NCBI GenBank assembly: GCA_016193395.1
Contig: JACPSH010000014.1
Location: 62,001 to 126,000 of the forward strand
Origin: Gammaproteobacteria bacterium
Lineage (GTDB): Bacteria; Pseudomonadota; Gammaproteobacteria; Eutrophobiales; Eutrophobiaceae
Reading direction: 5' to 3'
Length of the DNA: 64,000 nt
Numbering within the stretch: the stretch's first letter is position 1; the number at the start of each line of letters is the position of its first letter. Position numbers and translations under genes: made by a program. Of this stretch, positions 39,165 through 49,226 are shown piece by piece. The notes under the pieces were generated by a model that made no database searches, was not told where the DNA came from, and saw only the letters and a program-made list of their open reading frames with translations.

Positions 39165-40031
39165 TCAGTGCATCGACGCCTTCTGGGCAATCAACATCGA
39201 GAGCAGGGAAGCGATCTTATCGCGCAGATCGCGCCGGTCGACAATCATATCGACATTGCCGTGTTCGAGCAGAAACTCCGCGCGCTGGAAGCCTTCAGGG
39301 AGCGTCTGCCTGACCGTCTGTTCAATGACGCGCGGACCCGTGAAACCGATCAGCGCATTGGGCTCGGCGATATTGATGTCGCCGAGCATGGCCAGGCTGG
39401 CGGAAACGCCACCGGTCGTCGGGTCCGTCAACACGGAAATGTACGGCAACCGTTCGCGCCTGAGCACGCCCAGGGCCGCGCTGGTCTTCGCCATCTGCAT
39501 CAGCGAGACAATCCCCTCCTGCATGCGCGCCCCACCGCTCGCGGAAAAACAGACCAGCGGAACGCGGCGGGAGACGGAATACTCTGTCGCCAGCGCGAAC
39601 CGTTCACCCACCACCGAGCCCATCGACCCGCCCATGAAATCGAACTCGAACGCGCAGGCGACAATCGGAATGGCCTTGACCCTGCCTGCAATGGCGACCA
39701 TCGCATCCGTTTCACCGGTCTTCTTCTGCGCCTGCGCGAGGCGCTCACGGTACTTTCTGCTGTCACGGAACCGGTATTTGTCCACGGGCCTGATTTCCGC
39801 TCCGATTTCTTCGCGCGGGCTCTCGTCGAGGAACTGTTCCAGGCGCGCGCGCGCCCCGATGTGCATGTGGTGGGAACACTTCGGGCACACTTCGATGTTC
39901 CGCGCGAGTTCGGCGCGGTACAGGACCGCGTTGCACGCGGCGCATTTCGTCCAGATCCCTTCTGGCACCGTACGCCGCGTCGCGCCATTGGTCTTGATCC
40001 GCGATGGGAGCAATTTCTTCAGCCAACTCAT
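39165..40031 (-). CDS. accD: acetyl-CoA carboxylase carboxyltransferase subunit beta
   Basis: Transfers CO2 from biotin to acetyl-CoA, giving malonyl-CoA for fatty acid synthesis. The 288-aa product has the N-terminal zinc ribbon ([20 protein letters not shown], then PKC) and the crotonase-like core ([30 protein letters not shown]). It opens [12 protein letters not shown] as in other AccD proteins. In related genomes trpBA or folC flank it; here a small HTH gene stands upstream in place of trpBA. Confidence 0.97.
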   Translation of the reverse strand: MSWLKKLLPSRIKTNGATRRTVPEGIWTKCAACNAVLYRAELARNIEVCPKCSHHMHIGARARLEQFLDESPREEIGAEIRPVDKYRFRDSRKYRERLAQAQKKTGETDAMVAIAGRVKAIPIVACAFEFDFMGGSMGSVVGERFALATEYSVSRRVPLVCFSASGGARMQEGIVSLMQMAKTSAALGVLRRERLPYISVLTDPTTGGVSASLAMLGDINIAEPNALIGFTGPRVIEQTVRQTLPEGFQRAEFLLEHGNVDMIVDRRDLRDKIASLLSMLIAQKASMH

Positions 40032-40182
40032 GGGGAAGGGGTACGAGACCCTTTGTGATGCACCGGATCGATAATGGATCGTGAATGGACGAAGGCCGGC
40101 GATCAGTTACGCCGTGGAACGTACCGGACCAGGCGTGCCGGAGACTGCCCCGTGCCGACAATAATCGAGTGTTGCCCCGCCA

Positions 40183-40401
40183 TCATTGCTCGCCTTTTTT
40201 CTTCGCGGCTTCGGCTGAAAGTCCGATCTTGAGTTCCAGCAGTTCGATCGCCATTTCCGGCACCTCTTCATGGTGCTTGGATTCGTTCGGTAGTAACCAA
40301 TGATCGACCGTCTCGCGCCTCACTTTGAGCAAATCCGCTATCTGGCGGCGCTCGAGGTTGTGCACGGTGATCAGATCGATCAGACGTTCCCGGTTATTCA
40401 T
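40183..40401 (-). CDS. small helix-turn-helix protein
   Basis: A 72-aa putative DNA-binding protein. Residues about 5-45 (LIDLITVHNLERRQIADLLK, then RRETVDHW) read like an XRE/phage-repressor-type helix-turn-helix. The C-terminal half is helical and Lys/Glu-rich (AAKKKGEQ). It lies alone between trpF and accD on their strand, with gaps of about 140-150 nt on both sides, where trpB and trpA stand in many relatives. Function and targets are unknown. Confidence 0.7.
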   Translation of the reverse strand: MNNRERLIDLITVHNLERRQIADLLKVRRETVDHWLLPNESKHHEEVPEMAIELLELKIGLSAEAAKKKGEQ

Positions 40402-40540
40402 GATTGGACATCTCCGAAGCGGGACTCAGGACGCGGGGAATGGAGTTGAATGTGGCAGCGGGCATCGGGCGTGGCGGAGCCGAACGGCTATCCTAGCGGG
40501 ATTCTGTCCCCGTGCAAGTGGCGTGAACCCGCGCTGATCC

Positions 40541-41236
40541 CTACGCGGGATCGCTGGCAAACCGGTGCGACCCTGCCTCCGCCACGGCGGCAACAAAGGC
40601 CGATATCCTCCCGGGATCCTTCCTGCCCTTTTCCGCCTCGACGCCACCACTGACATCGACGGCGAACGGGCTTGCCCTCCGGATCGCCGCCCCCACATTC
40701 TCGGCAGTCAATCCTCCGGCAAGGATCACGGGCTTGCGCAGGCCGGAAGGGATCAGGCCCCAATCGAATTCACGTCCCGTCCCGCCGACCGAATCCTCGG
40801 TATAGGTGTCGAGAAGAAGCGCCACGGCGCCGGCATGCTCCTTCTCGATCGCGGGAATATCGACCCCCGGCCGCACCCGCACCGCCTTGATATAGCAGCG
40901 ATCGAATCCCGCGCAGAATTCCGGCGCTTCGGCGCCGTGGAACTGAAGCAGATCCAGGTCGACGCGCCGAAGGATCGAACGCACCTCATCCGGATCCGGG
41001 TCGACGAATACGCCGACTGTGGTCACAAATGGCGGCAGTGACCGCATGATGCGGGAGGCCTGGTCCGCGTCCACCGCACGCGGACTCGCGGAGTAAAACA
41101 CCATGCCGATGGCATCGGCTCCTCCGAGGGCGGCGCTGAGAGCGTCCTCCGGCCTCGTGATGCCGCAGATTTTGATGCGGGTTCTTTGCACGTCTGTATT
41201 CCCTGGCGCGCGGGCTCGCCCCGCAACGCGACTCAT
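40541..41236 (-). CDS. trpF: phosphoribosylanthranilate isomerase
   Basis: Third step of tryptophan synthesis, an Amadori rearrangement in a TIM barrel. Motifs are RIKICGITRPEDAL with the catalytic cysteine near the N-terminus, FYSASPRAVD, LLQFHGAE and VILAGGLTAENV. The ATG at 41236 overlaps the truA stop (ATGA), giving 231 aa. A GTG at 41191, preceded by CAGGGA, gives 216 aa, nearer the family norm, and is a real alternative. trpB and trpA do not follow. Confidence 0.95.
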   Translation of the reverse strand: MSRVAGRARAPGNTDVQRTRIKICGITRPEDALSAALGGADAIGMVFYSASPRAVDADQASRIMRSLPPFVTTVGVFVDPDPDEVRSILRRVDLDLLQFHGAEAPEFCAGFDRCYIKAVRVRPGVDIPAIEKEHAGAVALLLDTYTEDSVGGTGREFDWGLIPSGLRKPVILAGGLTAENVGAAIRRASPFAVDVSGGVEAEKGRKDPGRISAFVAAVAEAGSHRFASDPA

Positions 41237-42054
41237 TGTCCTCCAGGCGGGCTCTGCAGCGCCACGGGCATCAGCTCCCCGGTGGATGCGGACGTCCGTC
41301 GCTCCGGTACCTGGAAACGCGCGGGATAATTCACGTCCACAAGGTAAAGTCCCTCGGCTGGCGCGGTCACCCCGCCCAGAGTCCGATCCCTCTGCGCCAG
41401 CAACGCCTTCGCCCATTCGGGCTCGTTCCTGCCCGCGCCAATCGCGGACAATACGCCGACGATGTTTCGCACCATGTGATACAGAAAGGAATTCGCTTCG
41501 ATATCCACGACGATCAACTCATCTTGTCTTCTGATCTCCAGGCGGCGCACTTCGCGGATCGGGCTTTTGGCCTGGCACTCGATTGCGCGGTAGGAAGTAA
41601 AATCATGCTCGCCAATGAGGTCCCGCGCCCCGGCCACCATGCGCACGGGGTCCAGCGGCCTGCACTCCCACGCCACCAGTCCTTGCAGTGTTCCTGGGCG
41701 GGCACGGCGGTTCATGATGAAATATCGGTAGGCTCGTCCCGTAGCGGAATAACGCGCGTGAAATTCAGGATCGACGGGCACAGCCCACGTCAGGCTAACG
41801 TCGTCGGGCAGGTGACCGTTCGCTCCCAGGACCCAGGCCTGCGGTGAACGCATCGCCGTCGTGTCGAAATGGATGACCTGCCGCAACGCGTGAACGCCGG
41901 CATCGGTTCGTCCTGCGCAATGAACCCTGACCGGGTGATCCGCGACGTGCGACAGGGCGTCCTCCACGCACGCCTGCACAGTCGGTCCCTCGTGCTGCCT
42001 CTGCCAGCCCCGGAACCGTGTTCCTCGATATTCAACGCCCGCCGCAACTCTCAT
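41233..42054 (-). CDS. truA: tRNA pseudouridine(38-40) synthase
   Basis: Isomerises uridines 38-40 in the anticodon arm. The 273-aa product starts MRVAAGVEYRGTRFRGWQRQ, the family N-terminus, and contains the catalytic aspartate in AGRTDAGVHA. Other conserved parts are FLYHMVRNIVGVL and AEGLYLVDVNY. I chose the ATG at 42054; a TTG at 42093 would add 13 residues. It follows fimV as in pseudomonads. Confidence 0.96.
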   Translation of the reverse strand: MRVAAGVEYRGTRFRGWQRQHEGPTVQACVEDALSHVADHPVRVHCAGRTDAGVHALRQVIHFDTTAMRSPQAWVLGANGHLPDDVSLTWAVPVDPEFHARYSATGRAYRYFIMNRRARPGTLQGLVAWECRPLDPVRMVAGARDLIGEHDFTSYRAIECQAKSPIREVRRLEIRRQDELIVVDIEANSFLYHMVRNIVGVLSAIGAGRNEPEWAKALLAQRDRTLGGVTAPAEGLYLVDVNYPARFQVPERRTSASTGELMPVALQSPPGGQ

Positions 42055-42182
42055 CGGTATCCGCAAGATCTTGCGCCCGGCGCGGCTGCGCAATCTGAAA
42101 CAGGGACATGAAACGCTGAGATCAACATGAACATGGAAGGCTGGACAACCACTTCGAACCGGACGGCGCGCGCATCCGGCGT

Positions 42183-45100
42183 TCAGGACATCTGCTTCAT
42201 CAACTCCTGCGCCTGTTTCTTCTGTTGCGGGTTCCCGGCGGACATGACTTCATTGAGGATGGTCTTCGCGCTGTCCTTGTCGCCGAGCTCGACGTAGGCC
42301 TTCGCCAGATCCAGCTTGGTCGCGATCTCGTCCTCCGCGGTTTGCTCCTGCGCAACCTTGGTGCGCGGAACAAAGACGGTGTGATCCTCTTCTTCCTCCT
42401 CTTCCCCCTCGAGCGACAGTCCGATCTTCGGGACCTCGACGGTGCCCTCCATGTCTATTTCCGCGGCCTCTTTCGCGGGCTCCTCGATACTCAGATCGAG
42501 TTCCAGTCCGCCCCCTCCCGCTTCCCCGGGACCCGCCTCAATTTCCAGTCCACCAGCGCCCTTATCCGCTTCGCCAGTTTCTTCCAGGCCGATTTCCAGG
42601 GGGCCGGCTTCCTCGCCGCCCAGGTCCAGCTCAAGACCGGCCGCGGCGCTCTCCAGGCTCAGTTCTTCGGGGGCGCCAGAGTCGCCGGCGTCGACACTCA
42701 AGTCCAGCTCGAGTCCACTCTCCTCCTCTTTCTCCTCCTCCGCAGCACCACCGGCGGTGATATCCAGATCCAGCGAACCCGCGCCCTCTTTGCCGCCGCC
42801 ACTATCGAATTCGATAACGTTATCCGCCCCGCCGGGGGCCTCTTCCGCGGGAGTTTCCGCGGTACCGAGGTTCAAATCGAAATCCACGCTGCCCTCTTCC
42901 TCAGGCGCAGCGGAAGCCGCGAGGAGTTCCTCAGCGTCCGCGCCCGCGCCGGTGGCGGTCGTCACGTCCAGCAGATCTTCCTTCAGATCCGCGGACTCCA
43001 GATCAGCGTGAGCCGTCACGTCCAGAAGATCTTCGCCGCCGCCCTGTGACAGGTCGAGGACGCCCTCCTCCTCCACACCTCCCTTCTGCGCTGATGGTTC
43101 GGAGGGTTCGAGGCCAACCGCAGCGGTGACGTCCAGCACATCTTCTTCGGCTGCGGCCGGGGATGCGGATGGCTCCAGAGACAATCCTTCGCTTCCTGCC
43201 GTGATATCGAGCACCTGTTCTTCAGCCGCCGCGCTTGCGGGCTCGGGTGCAGGGGCCGCGGTTTCCTCGCCGAGATCAAAATCAAGACCGATCTCCGCGG
43301 CCTCCGGCTTCTCCCCCTCGCCCGCGGTCAGATCGAGCATGCCTCCGCCGGCGGCGGCGGCCGGAGCCTCCCCTTCGTCCGCGGCCGGGGCGGAAAAAAG
43401 GGCACGGCCCGGAGACATGGCATCCCAGTAGAAGAGAGCGGATTCCCAGTAGGCCCCGGCTCCGTTGACCTTGTCGTGCAATAGCTTGGCCGCTTCCTCG
43501 TATTTCCTGCGCTCGTTTGCCGCGGAAAGGACCTCGAGCAATTTCACGTGGAAGTCCAGATTGTCCGGCTCCCGCCCCATGGCATCGCGGACGAATTCTT
43601 CTGCCTGATCGAAATGTTCATACGCCATGAAAACGTTGACCGGCGCCAGGGGATCTTCCTGAGGCGCAGCGGGAGCTTCTTCGACCGGCGCAGCCGGTTT
43701 CTCCACCGCGGTCGGTCTAGCCGCGGCAACCGCGGCTGCGGCCCCCGCGCGAGCCGCCTTTGCCGGCGCCTTTGCGGGAGCGGGAGCGGCTTCGGGTGCA
43801 GCCCGTTGTACTTCGATTTCCTCCTCTTCAGGCGCCTCTGCGCCCGGCAGAATGGTTTCCGCCTCAGAGCCGCTGAAGTCGGGGAACTCCGGGGCGACTT
43901 CCTCCGCCTCTTCCGCGGCACGGCGACGACGCGAAACCAGGAACACCACGACCAGCACCACTGCGAGCCCACCGGCCGCCATGGCGACGATCTGAAGATT
44001 CGCCTGGACAAGGCCAAGTACCTGCGCGAGCAGTCCCTGTGAGGCGTCCACCGGCGCGGGCGCGGGCTTCTTTGCCGGCTCTGGCTTTTCAGCTTCGGCT
44101 GCGGGAGCCTCTTCAGCCAGCGCGGGCTCCGCTTCCGGCACCGGAGCGGTTTCTGCGGTCGGGGCGGCCGGCGCTTCGGCTTTGGGTTCGGCCGGTTCAG
44201 GTTTGGCCGGCGGGGCAGCCCCGGCGGGGACTTCTGCTGCCGGCTTTTTCTCCTCCGCTTTCGCAGGCGCTTCGGCCGCTCCTGCCGCGAGCTTCTGTTG
44301 CAGGGCAGCGAGTTCATCGTCCTTCAGCGCGATGAGACGCTTCAAATCCTCGACAATGGTCTGAGATTCGGTCAGCCGATTTTTCAGTTCCAGATTTTCC
44401 TGCGTCATCGCCGCGACCTGTTCGTTCGCCAGCGCGAGACTCTCATCCGCCTTGCCGCCTGCAGCAACCGTGGAAGCCTGACTCGCACCCTGATCCGCGC
44501 CAGTCCCCTTCCGTGACGGGGTAACCAGTTTCAATTCCGATTTGCCTTCGGCCGGCGCCACTGCGGCGGGCGCGGCTGCCGGTGGCGCTGCGGCCGCGAC
44601 TTCGGCCCCGGCTGCGCCGGCCGGCCGCGGTAGGGCCTCCGGAGGGACGGCGCCGCCCGCCTCTTGCCATGCGGCATACTGCGCCTTGACTTGGTTGAAG
44701 GCTTCCTTGGGCGCAACGCTTGAAATTTCCGCCGGGCTCGGCATGCGCAGTACATGACCGCGCTTGAGACCGTTCACATTATTGCCGATGAATGCTTCGG
44801 GGTTGGCGCGCAGCAGGGCCAGCATCATCTGTTGCACGGTGGTATTCGCGTCGGGACGCGTGAGGCTTGCAATCGACCAAAGCGTGTCGTTCGCGACAGT
44901 CGGCCCGTAGTCTCCCCCGGCATAAGCGCCGGCGACGGGTGCCGGCGCACCAGCCGCGCCTTCAACCGCCGGCATTTCTTCGGCCGCACCTTCCGCGACA
45001 CGGGCCGGGACGACAGGCATGACCGGCTCCGGTGCCGCGAACCCTCCCAAATCGTAAAGCGGTGGATCGAGGAGAACGGTGTACTCACGGTACAGCCGTC

Positions 45101-45443
45101 CTTGCGACCAGTTCGCCTCAACCAGGAAATTGAGGAACGGCTCGCGCATAGCCTCGCGGCTGTAGACGCGCACGCGGTCCGGACCCGTTTCGCTTTCTTC
45201 AACCTCGAAGCGCAACTGGCTCAGGACAAAGGGGCGATCGATCCCGGCGCGCTCGAACGCTTCGAGATCGGCAAGACCCACGGTGAGACTGTCGAGTTCG
45301 GCGGGCGTCGGCGAGAGCAATTCAATTGTCGCCTCGAACGACTCATTCAATCCCGATTTGAGATCGAGTTTGCCGAGCCCGAGGGCAAAGAGCGGCGCGG
45401 GGAAAATACCGGTGAGCAGAACCCAGGCCAGAAACCTTTTCAT
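42183..45443 (-). CDS. fimV: FimV-family pilus assembly / polarity protein
   Basis: A 1086-aa inner-membrane hub for type IV pili, polarity and cAMP signalling in Pseudomonas. A signal peptide leads to the FimV N-terminal domain (about 20-130) and a LysM-like peptidoglycan-binding domain (about 185-240; NDTLWSIASLTRPD). A coiled coil (about 335-395), a Pro/Ala/Glu-rich stretch and one transmembrane helix (about 480-500) followed by RRRR come next. The cytoplasmic part is very acidic, with repeated LDxT/LDLxxG blocks. The C-terminal FimV TPR motif is ATKLDLAKAYVELGDKDSAK. Confidence 0.95.
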   Translation of the reverse strand: MKRFLAWVLLTGIFPAPLFALGLGKLDLKSGLNESFEATIELLSPTPAELDSLTVGLADLEAFERAGIDRPFVLSQLRFEVEESETGPDRVRVYSREAMREPFLNFLVEANWSQGRLYREYTVLLDPPLYDLGGFAAPEPVMPVVPARVAEGAAEEMPAVEGAAGAPAPVAGAYAGGDYGPTVANDTLWSIASLTRPDANTTVQQMMLALLRANPEAFIGNNVNGLKRGHVLRMPSPAEISSVAPKEAFNQVKAQYAAWQEAGGAVPPEALPRPAGAAGAEVAAAAPPAAAPAAVAPAEGKSELKLVTPSRKGTGADQGASQASTVAAGGKADESLALANEQVAAMTQENLELKNRLTESQTIVEDLKRLIALKDDELAALQQKLAAGAAEAPAKAEEKKPAAEVPAGAAPPAKPEPAEPKAEAPAAPTAETAPVPEAEPALAEEAPAAEAEKPEPAKKPAPAPVDASQGLLAQVLGLVQANLQIVAMAAGGLAVVLVVVFLVSRRRRAAEEAEEVAPEFPDFSGSEAETILPGAEAPEEEEIEVQRAAPEAAPAPAKAPAKAARAGAAAAVAAARPTAVEKPAAPVEEAPAAPQEDPLAPVNVFMAYEHFDQAEEFVRDAMGREPDNLDFHVKLLEVLSAANERRKYEEAAKLLHDKVNGAGAYWESALFYWDAMSPGRALFSAPAADEGEAPAAAAGGGMLDLTAGEGEKPEAAEIGLDFDLGEETAAPAPEPASAAAEEQVLDITAGSEGLSLEPSASPAAAEEDVLDVTAAVGLEPSEPSAQKGGVEEEGVLDLSQGGGEDLLDVTAHADLESADLKEDLLDVTTATGAGADAEELLAASAAPEEEGSVDFDLNLGTAETPAEEAPGGADNVIEFDSGGGKEGAGSLDLDITAGGAAEEEKEEESGLELDLSVDAGDSGAPEELSLESAAAGLELDLGGEEAGPLEIGLEETGEADKGAGGLEIEAGPGEAGGGGLELDLSIEEPAKEAAEIDMEGTVEVPKIGLSLEGEEEEEEDHTVFVPRTKVAQEQTAEDEIATKLDLAKAYVELGDKDSAKTILNEVMSAGNPQQKKQAQELMKQMS

Positions 45444-45467
45444 TTAGCCCGTCTGCCCTGCGCCCGG

Positions 45468-45839
45468 TTACCGGGGATCGATGATGAGGGAATAATCACG
45501 CGTCAGCCGGCCGTTCGCCCAGCTCACCTCAACCAGAAGCTTGAGTATCGGCTCGCGTATCGGTTCGCGACTGGTGATATGGATGAACGAGCCCTGGTCG
45601 TCCTTGCCCATCTGCTCCTGAAGGGAAACGTAGGACTGGCCTTCGACCTGGATCTCGGTGACGTTGACATTGAGGCTGTCCAAATCGGCCTGGGTCGCGG
45701 AATTCAGTCGGATGCGGGCGTCCAGATGCTGATTCAGATGCGAGGACACCTCGATATCAGACAGGGCAAGAGCGAGAACCACAGGCGAAACCAGCCCCAG
45801 CATCAGGCAGATGAACAAGCTCCGAGCGGGTGTTCTCAT
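45468..45839 (-). CDS. stand-alone FimV N-terminal-domain protein
   Basis: A 123-aa exported protein: a signal peptide (SLFICLMLGLVSPVVLALAL), then one domain that matches the first 130 residues of the adjacent FimV in layout (ALSDIEVSSHLNQHLDARI, EPIREPILKLLVEVSWANGR, LTRDYSLIIDP). It stops exactly where FimV continues into its LysM region. The ATG at 45839 is 28 nt after a TATAAT, whereas the ATG at 45869 would overlap that box. It looks like a tandem partial duplication, diverged too far to be recent. Confidence 0.82.
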   Translation of the reverse strand: MRTPARSLFICLMLGLVSPVVLALALSDIEVSSHLNQHLDARIRLNSATQADLDSLNVNVTEIQVEGQSYVSLQEQMGKDDQGSFIHITSREPIREPILKLLVEVSWANGRLTRDYSLIIDPR

Positions 45840-45867
45840 CAGGGTTCTCTTGCTACTCGCGGGGAAC

Positions 45868-45873
45868 ATTATA
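45868..45873 (-). promoter_or_regulatory. -10 box before the fimV cluster
   Basis: On the minus strand this reads TATAAT, 28 nt before the first fimV-cluster ATG. No good -35 hexamer lies 16-18 nt upstream, so an activator or another sigma factor may be needed. Confidence 0.4.
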
Positions 45874-46041
45874 TTAGGATCAATGGCTTAACCACGCAGA
45901 GTCCAGATTCTGCAATGAATCAGCAGGATCTACACCCCGCAAACTCTCCGCCGGGCAACTTTATAATCGGCGGTGGGGGCGCCCTCCCTCACACCGCCAA
46001 AAACCTACGAAGGAGCTTTACAATTACCCCTTAACTATAGT

Positions 46042-47064
46042 TTAGAGATAGTCTTTTACCAAAATTTCAGCGATTTGAACACTATTTAATGCAGCGCCCT
46101 TGCGGACGTTGTCGGATACGACCCAAAGGTCAATTCCCCTGGGATGGGATATGTCCTCCCGGATCCGCCCTACGAAGACCGGGTCGCGGCCGGAGGCCTC
46201 GGTGACCGCGGTGGGATAGCCGCCGTCGCGACGTTCATCCATGAGTTCGACCCCGGCCTGTCGCCGCATCAGGGCGCGCACCTCATCCGCGCTGATTTTC
46301 CGCCGGGTCTCGATATGCACGGCCTCGGAGTGCCCGTAGAAAACCGGAACCCTGACGCAGGTCGGATTGACCTGGATCGTTTCGTCGCCAAAAATTTTCC
46401 GGGTTTCCCACACCAGCTTCATCTCTTCCCTGGTGTAGCCATTGTCCTGGAACACGTCGATGTGCGGCAATGCGTTGAAAGCAATCTGCTTAGGATACAC
46501 GGCCGAACTCGCGGGCCGGCGATTGAGCAGCGCCACGGTCTGCTGCTCAAGTTCCTCAACGGCCTCGCGCCCGGTGCCCGACACCGACTGGTAGGTGCAG
46601 ACATTGATCCTTTCGATGCCCACCGAATCGTGAATGGGCTTGAGCGCAACGACCATCTGGATGGTCGAGCAGTTAGGGTTGGCGATGATGTGCCGGTTCC
46701 GGAAGAGCGCGATCGCCTGTGGATTGACCTCGGGCACGACCAGCGGTATGTCAGGGTCGTAGCGGAACTGCGAGGTGTTGTCGATAACCACGCACCCGGC
46801 CGCCGCCGCCCTGGGGGCGTGAATCGCGGATACCGAGGCGCCGGGGGAAAACAGACCGACGTCGATGTCCTTGAAATCGAACTGCTCCAGATCCTCCAGC
46901 ACCAGATCGCGGCTGCCAAACCGGACTTTCTGTCCCGCGGATCGGTTGCTCGCCACTGCATGAATCCGTCCCACGGGGAAACGCCGCGACTCCAGGATCG
47001 AAAGCATGGCTTCGCCGACGACGCCGGTCGCGCCCACGACCGCAACATTGAATGTCCTGCTCAT
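46042..47064 (-). CDS. asd: aspartate-semialdehyde dehydrogenase
   Basis: Reduces aspartyl phosphate to the semialdehyde for lysine, methionine, threonine and diaminopimelate synthesis. The 340-aa product has the Rossmann start VAVVGATGVVGEAMLSILE, the catalytic cysteine in IANPNCSTIQM and the substrate motif CTYQSVSGTGREAVEEL. It follows leuB by 36 nt, the common leuB-asd order. It supplies the same lysine/Dap pathway as dapD, 1.3 kb away. Confidence 0.97.
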   Translation of the reverse strand: MSRTFNVAVVGATGVVGEAMLSILESRRFPVGRIHAVASNRSAGQKVRFGSRDLVLEDLEQFDFKDIDVGLFSPGASVSAIHAPRAAAAGCVVIDNTSQFRYDPDIPLVVPEVNPQAIALFRNRHIIANPNCSTIQMVVALKPIHDSVGIERINVCTYQSVSGTGREAVEELEQQTVALLNRRPASSAVYPKQIAFNALPHIDVFQDNGYTREEMKLVWETRKIFGDETIQVNPTCVRVPVFYGHSEAVHIETRRKISADEVRALMRRQAGVELMDERRDGGYPTAVTEASGRDPVFVGRIREDISHPRGIDLWVVSDNVRKGAALNSVQIAEILVKDYL

Positions 47065-47100
47065 ATCGATTCAGTTCAGATCAGTTCAGCATCACCGTAC

Positions 47101-48192
47101 TTACTTGCCGGCTTGCGCCAGCAACTCCCGGACCACTGCATCACCCATCTCGCGCGTTCCGATGCGGCGCCCGCCCGAACCCGCGATGTCCGCGGTGCGC
47201 AAGCCCGCATCCAGGACAGCGCCCACCGCCTGTTCAACCTGTTCCGCCCATCCATGTTCACGCAATGAATGCCGCAGGAGCATGGCCAGGGAAAGTATGG
47301 CGGCAAGGGGATTCGCAAGGTCCCGGCCGGCAATGTCGGGCGCCGATCCGTGTATCGGTTCGTACAGGCCGCGGCCGTGAGCATCCAGCGACGCCGACGG
47401 CAGCATCCCGATGGATCCACCGAGCATCGAGGCCAGATCGGAAAGAATATCGCCGAACATATTATCAGTCACGATGACATCAAACTGTTTCGGATCGCGC
47501 ACCAGCTGCATCGCCGCATTATCCACGTACATGTGTCTGAGCGTGATCGCGGGGTAACTCCGGGCGACGGATTCCACCACCTCGCGCCATAGTTCCGACA
47601 CTTCCAGCACGTTGGCCTTGTCCACCGAGCAAACCTGGCATCTCCGCGTGGCTGCGATTTCGAATGCCACGCGCGCGATGCGCTCGATTTCAGTCACGTT
47701 GTAACGCAGCGTGTTGAATCCCTCGCGCACGCCGTTCGCGCTAGTGACGAACCCGCGTGGTTCACCGAAATAGATCCCGCCCGTCAATTCCCGCACGATC
47801 ATGATGTTGAGCCCGGCGATGACCTCCGGTTTCATGGTCGATGCTTGAGCGAGGGCCGGATGCGCGGTGACAGGCCGGAGATTGGCGAACAGGCCGAGTT
47901 TGGAGCGCAACGCCAGGAGCCCGCGCTCCGGACGCAATGCGCGGTCGATGCCATCCCATTTGGGGCCACCGATTGCGCCGAACAGCACGGCGTCGCTGGC
48001 GAGCGCCTTGTCCAGCGTTTCCTCCGGCAGGGGCATGCCGATGACGTCAATGGCCGCTCCGCCGACCAAGGCGTGATCGACAGCGACATCCAGCCCGAAG
48101 CGCGAAACGAGCGCGCCCAACACCTTCTCGGCCTCGGCAACCGTTTCCGGACCAATGCCGTCTCCGCCCAGGATCAGGATATTGCGTGTCAC
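47101..48192 (-). CDS. leuB: 3-isopropylmalate dehydrogenase
   Basis: NAD-dependent oxidative decarboxylation in leucine synthesis. The GTG at 48192, with GGAG eight nucleotides upstream, gives 363 aa, the E. coli LeuB length. Motifs are [32 protein letters not shown] (as [12 protein letters not shown]) and [17 protein letters not shown] near the metal-binding aspartates. The open frame extends about 1 kb further upstream, but only as a shadow of dapD on the other strand. Confidence 0.97.
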   Translation of the reverse strand: MTRNILILGGDGIGPETVAEAEKVLGALVSRFGLDVAVDHALVGGAAIDVIGMPLPEETLDKALASDAVLFGAIGGPKWDGIDRALRPERGLLALRSKLGLFANLRPVTAHPALAQASTMKPEVIAGLNIMIVRELTGGIYFGEPRGFVTSANGVREGFNTLRYNVTEIERIARVAFEIAATRRCQVCSVDKANVLEVSELWREVVESVARSYPAITLRHMYVDNAAMQLVRDPKQFDVIVTDNMFGDILSDLASMLGGSIGMLPSASLDAHGRGLYEPIHGSAPDIAGRDLANPLAAILSLAMLLRHSLREHGWAEQVEQAVGAVLDAGLRTADIAGSGGRRIGTREMGDAVVRELLAQAGK

Positions 48193-48288
48193 AGCGTGTG
48201 CTCCGCCGCGCGTCGCCGCGACGGTCCTAAAAAAGGCCGCACAGGATAGCACAAGGCAGCGGCAGGGGCGGCCTCCCCGCGATGTCGA

Positions 48289-48318
48289 TTGAGACCGGTC
48301 AACAGGGCTGGCTATACT
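48289..48318 (+). promoter_or_regulatory. sigma-70-like promoter of dapD
   Basis: TTGAGA at 48289-48294, an 18-nt spacer and TATACT at 48313-48318. The predicted transcription start lies about 24 nt before the chosen ATG at 48349, supporting that start over an upstream one at 48289. Confidence 0.55.
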
Positions 48319-48348
48319 GCGGCACCCTCCGCGCACGGACAGGAATGC

Positions 48349-49170
48349 ATGGCGACCGTCCAGGAAATCATTGACCGCGAATTCGAGAACCGCCCTTCGA
48401 TCGAGGCGGGGACGGCAAGCAGCGAACTCAAGGACGCGGTCGAAGAGGCAGTGGCCGGCCTCGACGGCGGGCGCTGGCGGGTGGCGGAGCGGCGCGCGGG
48501 CGATTGGATTGTCCACCCGTGGTTGAAGAAGGCGGTGTTGCTCTACTTCACGTTGCACGGCAACCAGGTCATCCAGGGCGGATTCACCAACTACTACGAC
48601 AAGATCACCTCCAAGTTCGCCGGGTTCGACAAGAGCGGCTTCGTAGATACAGGGACACGCGTCGTCCCGCCTGCGGTGGCACGTTACGGCGCCTACATCG
48701 CCCCGGGCGTGATCCTCATGCCCAGCTTCGTGAATATTGGGGCGTACGTCGACCGCGGCACCATGGTGGACACCTGGGCCACGGTCGGCTCCTGCGCGCA
48801 GATCGGAAAGAACGTGCATCTCTCCGGGGGCGTGGGGATAGGCGGCGTGCTGGAACCGCTGCAGGCGAACCCCACGATCATCGAAGACGACTGTTTCATC
48901 GGCGCGCGTTCGGAGATCGTGGAGGGCGTCATCGTCGGCGAGGGCTCCGTGATCTCGATGGGAGTCTACATCGGCCAGAGCACAAGGATCTATAACCGTG
49001 CGACAGGCGAGATCAGCTACGGCCGGATCCCGTCGCGCTCGGTCGTGGTTTCCGGCAGCCTGCCGGCGCGCGACGGCAGCCACAGCCTTTACTGCGCCGT
49101 GATCGTCAAGCAGGTGGACGCGCAGACGCGCAGCAAGGTCGGCCTCAACGAGCTGCTGCGCGACGTCTAG
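48349..49170 (+). CDS. dapD: tetrahydrodipicolinate N-succinyltransferase
   Basis: Succinylates 2,3,4,5-tetrahydropyridine-2,6-dicarboxylate in the succinylase branch of lysine/meso-Dap synthesis. The 273-aa product has an N-terminal helical domain and a left-handed beta-helix of hexapeptide repeats ([35 protein letters not shown]). The ATG at 48349 with AGGA five nucleotides upstream gives the E. coli length (274). It is divergent from leuB and convergent with serB. Confidence 0.97.
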   Translation: MATVQEIIDREFENRPSIEAGTASSELKDAVEEAVAGLDGGRWRVAERRAGDWIVHPWLKKAVLLYFTLHGNQVIQGGFTNYYDKITSKFAGFDKSGFVDTGTRVVPPAVARYGAYIAPGVILMPSFVNIGAYVDRGTMVDTWATVGSCAQIGKNVHLSGGVGIGGVLEPLQANPTIIEDDCFIGARSEIVEGVIVGEGSVISMGVYIGQSTRIYNRATGEISYGRIPSRSVVVSGSLPARDGSHSLYCAVIVKQVDAQTRSKVGLNELLRDV

Positions 49171-49226
49171 GGCCGACATTCCGCACGCAGTCCGTTTAGC
49201 CCTACCGGTTTCATTCTTGCGTAGAG

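Noticed and set aside
45969-45998. A 7-bp GGCGGTG/CACCGCC hairpin after asd
   Set aside because: Considered as a terminator, but no T-run follows in either direction. On the minus strand the T's precede the stem.
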